Shown here: positions 19,502 to 26,854 of the stretch, piece after piece
Layout: each line of letters begins with the position of its first letter
How positions within the stretch are numbered: position 1 is the stretch's first letter
Source: an uncultured Pelagibacteraceae bacterium
GTDB taxonomy: Bacteria; Pseudomonadota; Alphaproteobacteria; Pelagibacterales; Pelagibacteraceae
Length of the DNA: 64,000 nucleotides
Direction of reading: 5' to 3'
Assembly: GCA_902542165.1 (NCBI GenBank)
Contig: CACBTF010000001.1
Span: forward strand, 57,837 to 121,836
Made by a program: the position numbers and the translations under genes
Notes under the pieces: generated by a model
Told to the model about the DNA's origin: nothing
Database searches by the model: none
Seen by the model: the letters and a program-made list of their open reading frames with translations, nothing else

Positions 19502-20953
19502 ATGCACACAAAAACTGTTTTAGTTTCTGCTTTACTCTCTCTTTTTATATTTAATAAGGCATCAGCAAATTTTTTCAAGAACATAACTAACTTGATTGAG
19601 GGAAATTACGAAAGCCTTAGGTACGGAATATCAGTTGCTGATGTAGACAACAATGGAACATACGAATTTATAGTTGCGGGTTTTGGAAGTGAAAATTTAG
19701 CTCTTTCGTATAAAAATAACAAATTAAGAAATATTATAGAAGATGAAAAATTTACTGATAAAAAAAGTTTTACTATTGGAGTTGCGGCATGCGATATTGA
19801 CTCTGATGGATATGAAGAAATTTATTTTCTTAACACAGACACATACAGCGGTGAAAAAAAATATTCTGATCGACTAATAGATCAAAAAAATAAAAAATTT
19901 TTTGATATTTTCGAACAAAAGAAAAATCAACTAGATTTAAACTTTACAGCTGGTCGTTCCGTAGTCTGTGTAGATAGAAAAGGAAATGGAAAATTTGGGA
20001 TTTACGTTGCTAATTATGGTGGACCTACAAGATTCTATGAAAAATTTAAAGGGAAAATTGCTGATAGAGCAACAGAGTTTGGACTAGACAAAATAACTGG
20101 AGGACGAGCAGTTGTTGCGGGTCACATTCTATCAAATAATATTGATATTTTCGCTGCAAACGAAAGAGGAGTTAATTTTTTGTATAAAAATGTTGATGGT
20201 ACTTTCTATGATGTCGCCTCAAGCTACGACGTTTTAGACCCCTATGAAAATGGAAGAGGAACAGCCCTAAGTGATATTTTATACAGAGGACAATTAGATA
20301 TAGTGAGTGGTAATTGGGATGGAGAGCATAGAATTTTTGTAAAAAAAGAAAACACTTATAAGGACATTGCTAAAGGAAATTTTAAGACACCCTCCAAAAT
20401 AAGGACGGTAATATCTGCAGATTTTGATAATGACGGTTACGATGAAATTTTTTTAAATAACATTGGAGAACCAAATAAATTGTTTAAAATTAAAGAAAAT
20501 GGAGAGCTAAAGGAAATTGATTTAGCAATTAATTCTGAACCTAATGGACTTGGTACAGGCGCAGCTGTAGCCGATATCGATAAAGATGGTATTTTAGAAT
20601 TATTAATCTCACACGGTGAAACAGGCAACCAAATCCTTACTCTTTATAAAGCTGATATAAAAAAAAGTAATAATTTTTTAAGAATAAAACCATTAAATAA
20701 AAATGGTGCACCAGCAAGAGGCGCTACGGTAACGCTTACTTCTAATTTAAGAGAACACTCTAAAACAATCGATGCAGGATCAGGATATTTATGTCAAATG
20801 GAGCCTGTTGCTCATTATGGAATTCGGAAAGGTGAAAAAGATTTTAAAGTTTCAATTAAGTGGACAAACGGAAAGACTAATAATTACAAAATTACAAAAA
20901 CCGGAAAAACATACATTTTTAAACAAAGTAATATGACTATCTCGCCATCTTAA
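19502..20953 (+). CDS. secreted FG-GAP/VCBS-repeat protein with ASPIC/UnbV-like C-terminus
   Basis: 483 aa; signal peptide; repeated DVDNNGTYE / DIDSDGYEEIY / DFDNDGYDEIF / DIDKDGILELL; C-terminal SIKWTNGKTNNYKI. Confidence 0.8.
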   Translation: MHTKTVLVSALLSLFIFNKASANFFKNITNLIEGNYESLRYGISVADVDNNGTYEFIVAGFGSENLALSYKNNKLRNIIEDEKFTDKKSFTIGVAACDIDSDGYEEIYFLNTDTYSGEKKYSDRLIDQKNKKFFDIFEQKKNQLDLNFTAGRSVVCVDRKGNGKFGIYVANYGGPTRFYEKFKGKIADRATEFGLDKITGGRAVVAGHILSNNIDIFAANERGVNFLYKNVDGTFYDVASSYDVLDPYENGRGTALSDILYRGQLDIVSGNWDGEHRIFVKKENTYKDIAKGNFKTPSKIRTVISADFDNDGYDEIFLNNIGEPNKLFKIKENGELKEIDLAINSEPNGLGTGAAVADIDKDGILELLISHGETGNQILTLYKADIKKSNNFLRIKPLNKNGAPARGATVTLTSNLREHSKTIDAGSGYLCQMEPVAHYGIRKGEKDFKVSIKWTNGKTNNYKITKTGKTYIFKQSNMTISPS

Positions 20954-21635
20954 TAAATATATCACCCATTCCAATATTCATTTCCTCTAAAGGAATATCA
21001 TTTTTGAAAGTACAAAATTTCCCTGTAATTTCATTAGACTCTATTTTTTTAATGTCTGTTTTTTGACATTTTTTTGCTTTGTATAAAATTCCTATTACTA
21101 ATTTACTATCAACTACATGAACCTCTTCTTTATTTAATTTTTGACCATTACAGAAATAATTTCTATTTACTTCCTTTGGAAAATCTTTTTTTGTACATGG
21201 ATTATCTATTAAAAGAACATCAAGCGATCTTGGGCCATCTTTAAATTTATGTTTGATTTTTTTAACTTTTGTATAATTCATTAGATCACAAGAGCAAGGC
21301 CAACAACATCTATAAAGTTCTCCACAAATATTTTTTTGTGTTCTTAACTCTTTAACAAAAATATAGTCAGGTTTTTCGCCTGGGTTTATTAGTGAGCCTG
21401 ACACAGGGCAATAAAGTTTATTATATTCTTTAAATTCCTCATAAGTAAGGTTTTGGTCTAGTAAGTATTTGAAAAATCTTGGACCTGCAGCATTCCTATT
21501 GCTATCTGGAAATATTTTAGACCAGTTTTGAACAAGGTTTTCATAGTAAAACTTTTTTTGTTGAAAATTTACTTCAGCATTAGCTGATAAGAAGAGGGTT
21601 AATGTTAAAAATAATACTTTTAAAGAAAATTTCAT
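20937..21635 (-). CDS. secreted cysteine-rich protein of unknown function
   Basis: 232 aa with signal peptide (MKFSLKVLFLTLTLFLSANA); ten Cys including CGELYRCCWPCSCDLM. Confidence 0.75.
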   Translation of the reverse strand: MKFSLKVLFLTLTLFLSANAEVNFQQKKFYYENLVQNWSKIFPDSNRNAAGPRFFKYLLDQNLTYEEFKEYNKLYCPVSGSLINPGEKPDYIFVKELRTQKNICGELYRCCWPCSCDLMNYTKVKKIKHKFKDGPRSLDVLLIDNPCTKKDFPKEVNRNYFCNGQKLNKEEVHVVDSKLVIGILYKAKKCQKTDIKKIESNEITGKFCTFKNDIPLEEMNIGMGDIFIKMAR

Positions 21636-21691
21636 GCATTAAGCTAATTCATTTTCAAGTTAGTTTCACTGCGGTTTTCTTGCTTAGCTGA

Positions 21692-21841
21692 TTAATTTTT
21701 TCTTCTAATCTTTTTTATTCCACAATCTTTGCATTTTATCGTTTCAGTTGAACCACCTGGTCCGAAACTATAGTTAATATCTACTTTTTCGTATCTGTGA
21801 ATACCTGCTTTACAAAACAATAAATACAACCACTTAATCAT
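21692..21841 (-). CDS. putative 49-aa small zinc-ribbon-like protein
   Basis: MIKWLYLLFCKAGIHRYEKVDINYSFGPGGSTETIKCKDCGIKKIRRKN; C-x4-H ... C-x2-C; not in ORF track (<60 aa). Confidence 0.6.
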   Translation of the reverse strand: MIKWLYLLFCKAGIHRYEKVDINYSFGPGGSTETIKCKDCGIKKIRRKN

Positions 21842-21886
21842 AATTAAAACAAAAAAAAATTTTAATATTATTAAGGAGGTAATTTT

Positions 21887-21943
21887 ATGTCAGGATGGGA
21901 AATACTCTTAGTTGTTGCGATTTTATACGCAATTGTTAATTAG
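21887..21943 (+). CDS. putative 18-aa hydrophobic microprotein
   Basis: Strong Shine-Dalgarno TAAGGAGGT ending 6 nt before ATG; MSGWEILLVVAILYAIVN. Confidence 0.45.
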   Translation: MSGWEILLVVAILYAIVN

Positions 21944-21974
21944 TAAATTAAATTATTAAATTTTTATAAAAGAC

Positions 21975-24317
21975 TTATTCTGATAAGGATTTCTTTTTTC
22001 CAAATTTAAAATTTATATAACCGAATAAAATTAATAATATTAATGCAAAAGGGTAAACTATAGCTTTGTTTGGTCTCTCTGGGTTTTCGATTTTAAAATT
22101 ACTTATGATGTCACCCATTTGAATACCAGATTTTTTTGCCTCTCCCTTCCAATTTAATTTATCTACAGTAAGTTGGTCGTTCTGATCTACTAATGTCACT
22201 CCGTATTCTTCAAGATTGTAATCATTTTCAAACTTCCCTTTATCAATAACAAATAGTTTATATCTTTCTCCATATTCAGTAACTCGGGTTACTTTTATGT
22301 GAACTTCTTTTGAAGGATCAAAAGATAAATTTTGAATACTTTCTGCAGAAAGCTTTTGTTCATTAAATTTTGGATAGAATTTACCTAAAACATAATCTGG
22401 AGCTAAAAAAGATAAAGATATTATTAAGAAAACTATAGTCTCGAACCACCTTAATTTATTTATAAACCATTGTTGTGTAGCTGCAGTGAAAACTAAAATA
22501 CCTATTAATGAAGTGGCTATTACCAACAGGGCTTGCCAGATACTATCTACCCCTATCAGTAAAAGTTCATGGTTAAATAAAAAGACAATTGGTAAAATTC
22601 CTGTTCTTAAACTATACCAAATAGCTTGGAGTCCCGTTCTTAATGGATCTCCACCAGATATTGCAGCTGCTGCATAAGATGCTAAACCCACAGGAGGTGT
22701 TACATCAGCCATCAGTCCAAAATAAAATACAAATAAGTGAACTGCAATTAATGGAAAAATAAAGCCTGAGGCATTTCCAACATCAACTAAAACTGTAGCC
22801 ATTAATGAAGCCACTACCACATAGTTTGCAGTTGTTGGAAGGCCCATTCCCAGCAGTAAACAAAGAATTATAGTTAATAAAATTAATATAATTACATTAT
22901 CCCTTGCTATTGTCTCGATGACTATAATTAAATTAGTGCTAAGCCCAGTAGATCCAACTGCACCAACTATTATACCTGCTGTGGCAATCGCTATACCAAC
23001 ACCCACCATGTTAATTGCACCTTTTTGAAGTCCTACAATAGTTTGGTTCCACCACTCAATTAAGCCAATTTTGTAATCTGAGTTTTTAATAATACGATTT
23101 ATCAAATTCACTATAATTAAAGAAATCGTTGCATAAAAAATTGAAAAACCTGCTGTATATCTCATGTAAACAAGTAGAAAAATTAAAACAAAAATTGGTA
23201 TTAAAAAATGTAGTCCAGATAAAAAAGTTCTTTTAAGATGAGGAACATCTGCATCATCCATTCCTTTTAGCCCAAGTTTAAGAGCCTCTAGATGAGATAT
23301 ATAAAATAGCGCAATGTAAGAAATGATGGCTGGTAAAAAAGCATGTTTGACAACTTCAAAATAAGTCACGCCGATAAAACTTGCCATAACAAAAGCTGCA
23401 GCTCCCATAACTGGCGGCATAATTTGACCATTTACAGATGATGAAACTTCAATAGCTCCTGCTTTCTCTTGAGAAAATCCAGTCTTTTTCATTATAGGAA
23501 TTGTAAAAGTTCCTGTTGTTACGGTATTTGCTATTGAAGACCCGGAAATCATACCCGTCATTCCAGATCCTAAAATAGCAGCTTTAGCGGGTCCTCCTCT
23601 CATTTTGCCAACCATGGCGAATGCTAAATCTAAGAAGTATTTTCCTCCTCCAGCTGTCTCTAATAATGCTCCGAAAAGAACGAATAAAAATATGAAATCA
23701 ACTGAAACTCCTATTGGAATTCCAAATATTGCTTCTTGGTCAAACCATTGAAATCCTACTAATCTTTTTACAGAAAGTCCGCCGTGTGAAATAATATCAG
23801 GAGCATATTTTCCAAAATATGAAAATAAGAGAAAACAAACTGCAATTATAACTAAAGGCAAGCCAATAGCCCTTCTAGTTGCCTCTAATAGAATTAATAT
23901 ACCTATGGCACCGATTATAAGTTCAACAGGAACTTTAAATCCAAATATGTCTTTGACTAAAAGAATACCTCCTCTATTAACAAGGTCATCATAGAAAAAG
24001 TAAATATATAGACAGCAGAATGCAGCGACTATACTTATAAGAATATCAAAAGCTGATATTTTCTTTCCTCTTGCAAAAGGAAAAATTAAAAATGTCAGTG
24101 TAAGTGCGAAACCTAAATGTATTGCTCGAGCAGGTAAACCTTTGAACATTCCAAAGTTAAACCAAAAAGGAAAAGGAGAAGCATACCAAAGTTGAAAAAA
24201 CGTCCAAAGAATAGCAATACCAAAAACTACTTTTAAGTGAATGCCCGATAAATTTCGAGTTGGAGATATATCTTCTTGAATTTTGTCTTTAATCTTACTT
24301 TGAATAGTTTGATTCAT
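21975..24317 (-). CDS. TRAP transporter (TAXI type), fused 4TM/12TM permease with C-terminal DUF3394-like/PDZ-like region
   Basis: 780 aa; GGPAKAAILGSGMTGMISGSSIANTVTTGTFTIPIMKK, GLPTTANYVVVA, MADVTPPVGLASYAAAAISGGDP. Confidence 0.92.
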   Translation of the reverse strand: MNQTIQSKIKDKIQEDISPTRNLSGIHLKVVFGIAILWTFFQLWYASPFPFWFNFGMFKGLPARAIHLGFALTLTFLIFPFARGKKISAFDILISIVAAFCCLYIYFFYDDLVNRGGILLVKDIFGFKVPVELIIGAIGILILLEATRRAIGLPLVIIAVCFLLFSYFGKYAPDIISHGGLSVKRLVGFQWFDQEAIFGIPIGVSVDFIFLFVLFGALLETAGGGKYFLDLAFAMVGKMRGGPAKAAILGSGMTGMISGSSIANTVTTGTFTIPIMKKTGFSQEKAGAIEVSSSVNGQIMPPVMGAAAFVMASFIGVTYFEVVKHAFLPAIISYIALFYISHLEALKLGLKGMDDADVPHLKRTFLSGLHFLIPIFVLIFLLVYMRYTAGFSIFYATISLIIVNLINRIIKNSDYKIGLIEWWNQTIVGLQKGAINMVGVGIAIATAGIIVGAVGSTGLSTNLIIVIETIARDNVIILILLTIILCLLLGMGLPTTANYVVVASLMATVLVDVGNASGFIFPLIAVHLFVFYFGLMADVTPPVGLASYAAAAISGGDPLRTGLQAIWYSLRTGILPIVFLFNHELLLIGVDSIWQALLVIATSLIGILVFTAATQQWFINKLRWFETIVFLIISLSFLAPDYVLGKFYPKFNEQKLSAESIQNLSFDPSKEVHIKVTRVTEYGERYKLFVIDKGKFENDYNLEEYGVTLVDQNDQLTVDKLNWKGEAKKSGIQMGDIISNFKIENPERPNKAIVYPFALILLILFGYINFKFGKKKSLSE

Positions 24318-24340
24318 TTCACTTAAGATACATTATTATA

Positions 24341-24375
24341 AAAAAAAAGGCCCAAGAAATATTGGGCCTTTTTTA
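24341..24375 (-). terminator. intrinsic terminator/attenuator between TAXI solute-binding gene and permease gene
   Basis: GGCCCAA-gaaata-TTGGGCC hairpin flanked by A8 on the left (U-run on minus strand) and T6 on the right. Confidence 0.75.
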
Positions 24376-24394
24376 ATTAAACTAAAAAGTTGAA

Positions 24395-25399
24395 TTACAT
24401 TAATCCAGCTTCTTTGTAGTACTTAATTGCACCTGGATGTAACGGAGCCGATAAACCATCAGCGATCATATTTTTCTTTTCCAGAGGTCCAAAAGCTGGG
24501 TGTTGAGCTCTGAAATCATCAAAGTTTTCCATCACCGCTTTTGTTACTAAGTATACAAGTTCTTCAGAAACATCTGCGCTTGTAACAACTGTAGCTTTTA
24601 CACCAAACGTTGTAGCGTCTTTTTTCTGATTAGAATACGTTCCTTTTGGAATTACAGCTTTTGCATAGTAGTCTGCTCCATCAATTAAACCTTGAACTGG
24701 CGCACCAGTTAAGTTGATTGGGCTAGCTTTTGCTTTACAAGTTGCTGCTTGCTCCATAGCTCCATTAGGAAATCCAACTGAATATCCAAATGCGTCTATT
24801 TTGCCATCGCAAAGAGCTTTAACTTGTTCAGAAGAAGTAAGTTCAGTAGTTGCTTTGAACATACTCATATCTGCTCCCATCGCTTTCATTAGTTCTTCCA
24901 TGGTTCCTCTTTGACCAGAACCAGGGTTACCAATGTTAACTGTTTTTCCTTTCAGGCCTTTGAAATCTTTAATTTTTGATTTTTTACTTGCCCAAATTTG
25001 GAATGGTTCATTGTGAACTGAAAATACAGCTCTTAAATTACTAAACTGTTTTCCTTCCCATTTGCTTGAACCATTGTAAGCATGATACTGCCAGTCTGAC
25101 TGGGCAACACCAAATTGAAACTCACCATCTTTGATTTGTCCAATATTGTAGTTAGAGCCACCTGTTGAAGGTGCAGTACATCTATAAGCTTTAGCTGTAC
25201 CTTTTTTTCTACCGTGATCAGCACTTATTGCTGACTTGTGTAACATTTTACAGATAGCGTTACCTGTTTGGAAATAAACTCCTGTAGGTCCGCCAGTTCC
25301 TATTGTAAAGAACTCTGCTGATTTTGCGATTGAAGTAATAGGGCTTGAAAAAGCAAACATTACTAGTACCGCAGAAACCAATGACATCATTTTTTTCAT
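24395..25399 (-). CDS. TAXI family TRAP transporter solute-binding subunit
   Basis: 334 aa; signal peptide; FTIGTGGPTGVYFQTGNAIC; next to fused permease. Confidence 0.93.
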   Translation of the reverse strand: MKKMMSLVSAVLVMFAFSSPITSIAKSAEFFTIGTGGPTGVYFQTGNAICKMLHKSAISADHGRKKGTAKAYRCTAPSTGGSNYNIGQIKDGEFQFGVAQSDWQYHAYNGSSKWEGKQFSNLRAVFSVHNEPFQIWASKKSKIKDFKGLKGKTVNIGNPGSGQRGTMEELMKAMGADMSMFKATTELTSSEQVKALCDGKIDAFGYSVGFPNGAMEQAATCKAKASPINLTGAPVQGLIDGADYYAKAVIPKGTYSNQKKDATTFGVKATVVTSADVSEELVYLVTKAVMENFDDFRAQHPAFGPLEKKNMIADGLSAPLHPGAIKYYKEAGLM

Positions 25400-25462
25400 G
25401 TGTACTCCTCTTGTTATAATGATTAATTTAACTACGTTATCAGTTAGAGGTCAAAGAGATTC

Positions 25463-26734
25463 TTATAAATTTTTGGCCCAATTTGATAGCTTAGTTACCC
25501 CTTCAACTACATTTGGGGCATAGGTCTTGACCATTTCCTCACTAATAGATTTAGAACTTACTACATTTTTAAAAAATTCTACTCCGTCGAAGTCTGTATA
25601 GCTTAATCTTGTGAGCATTTTTTTTGGTTTAAAACCAAAATCAGATCCAGGAAGCATTGCAACACCTGTCTCTTTTAGTATTACGTCGCATAATTGAGCT
25701 GAAGTTTTAAATTTTTTATTTTTAAATTCAGGCATCAAGTAGAATCCTCCTTGTGGTGGATTTATTAAAACTTTGTTTGATTTAAGATTGTTGTAAACAT
25801 ATGTGCCTACAGCATTAAGTATCGTTCTGACTTTCCATCTATAACTTTCGTGATTACCCTTATAAGCCTCTACAGCAGCAAACTGGGTTGGAGTATTTAC
25901 AGTTGAATAAGACTCACTTGCTAGTGATTTTAAACTTTTCATAAATTCTTTCAATCCATTTGGTACTGCTAAAAAACCTAATCTCCATCCACCTGCTCCG
26001 CACCATTTACTAAGGCCACCACTAATAAATGTATTTTCCGGATAAAATTTAGAAATAGATTTATAATCATTGTCAAAAGATAAATCTGTATAAATTTCAT
26101 CAGAAAGAATAATCAATTTGTATTTTTTTGCTACAATAGCTAGCTCTTTTAAATTATTACAAACTGCTCCGGATGGATTATTTGGCGAATTCAATATTAA
26201 AATAATATTTTTTTTTCTACCTATTTTTTTTATTTTATTTTCAAGTTCTTTTGCTGTTGGAAACCAGTTGTTAGATCTTGAAGTTTCTAGCCAATGGACA
26301 TTGTTTGATCCAATTTCTGCTTGTGGTTCATAAGAAACCCAACTTGGTGCAGGAGTTAAAATTTCTCCATTAAATGTTATGTGCATCAACAACATGGCTT
26401 CTTTTGATCCTGGTGTGATTAATATATTTTCTTTTGAGTATTTTACTCCTGTTCTATCAAATAAGTATTTTGAAATTTTTTCTCTTAGTTCGGGTAGCCC
26501 CTGTATAGGCAAATATTCTTTTCGGTAAGCATTTGATTTTAATGCTTCAACTATGTTTTCTGGTATTTGAAAAGGAGACTGTCCAAAGCCAAATCTATAA
26601 ATTTTTTTTCCAGATTTGATTAGTTTTTTTGATCTCTCGTTAATTGCTAAAGTGGAAGACTCTTTTAATTTTGAAATATTTTTTTTTACTTTTGGTGTCA
26701 TCTGAACACGTCTACCTATACGGGGACTGACCAT
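25463..26734 (-). CDS. class I/II pyridoxal-phosphate aminotransferase
   Basis: SPNNPSGAVCNN, LSDEIYTDLSF, FISGGLSKWCGAGGWRLGF; true start may be 26701 (MTPKVKKNISKLKES). Confidence 0.88.
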   Translation of the reverse strand: MVSPRIGRRVQMTPKVKKNISKLKESSTLAINERSKKLIKSGKKIYRFGFGQSPFQIPENIVEALKSNAYRKEYLPIQGLPELREKISKYLFDRTGVKYSKENILITPGSKEAMLLMHITFNGEILTPAPSWVSYEPQAEIGSNNVHWLETSRSNNWFPTAKELENKIKKIGRKKNIILILNSPNNPSGAVCNNLKELAIVAKKYKLIILSDEIYTDLSFDNDYKSISKFYPENTFISGGLSKWCGAGGWRLGFLAVPNGLKEFMKSLKSLASESYSTVNTPTQFAAVEAYKGNHESYRWKVRTILNAVGTYVYNNLKSNKVLINPPQGGFYLMPEFKNKKFKTSAQLCDVILKETGVAMLPGSDFGFKPKKMLTRLSYTDFDGVEFFKNVVSSKSISEEMVKTYAPNVVEGVTKLSNWAKNL

Positions 26735-26854
26735 CAGAAGTCAAATCAATTGTTAAATAGGAACATTTGACAAAACGATTCGGTCATGTTTTAATCTTAT
26801 TTTGTTCTCAACTTTGATCTACATATAGTATAAAAAAAAATATCAAACACAAAT

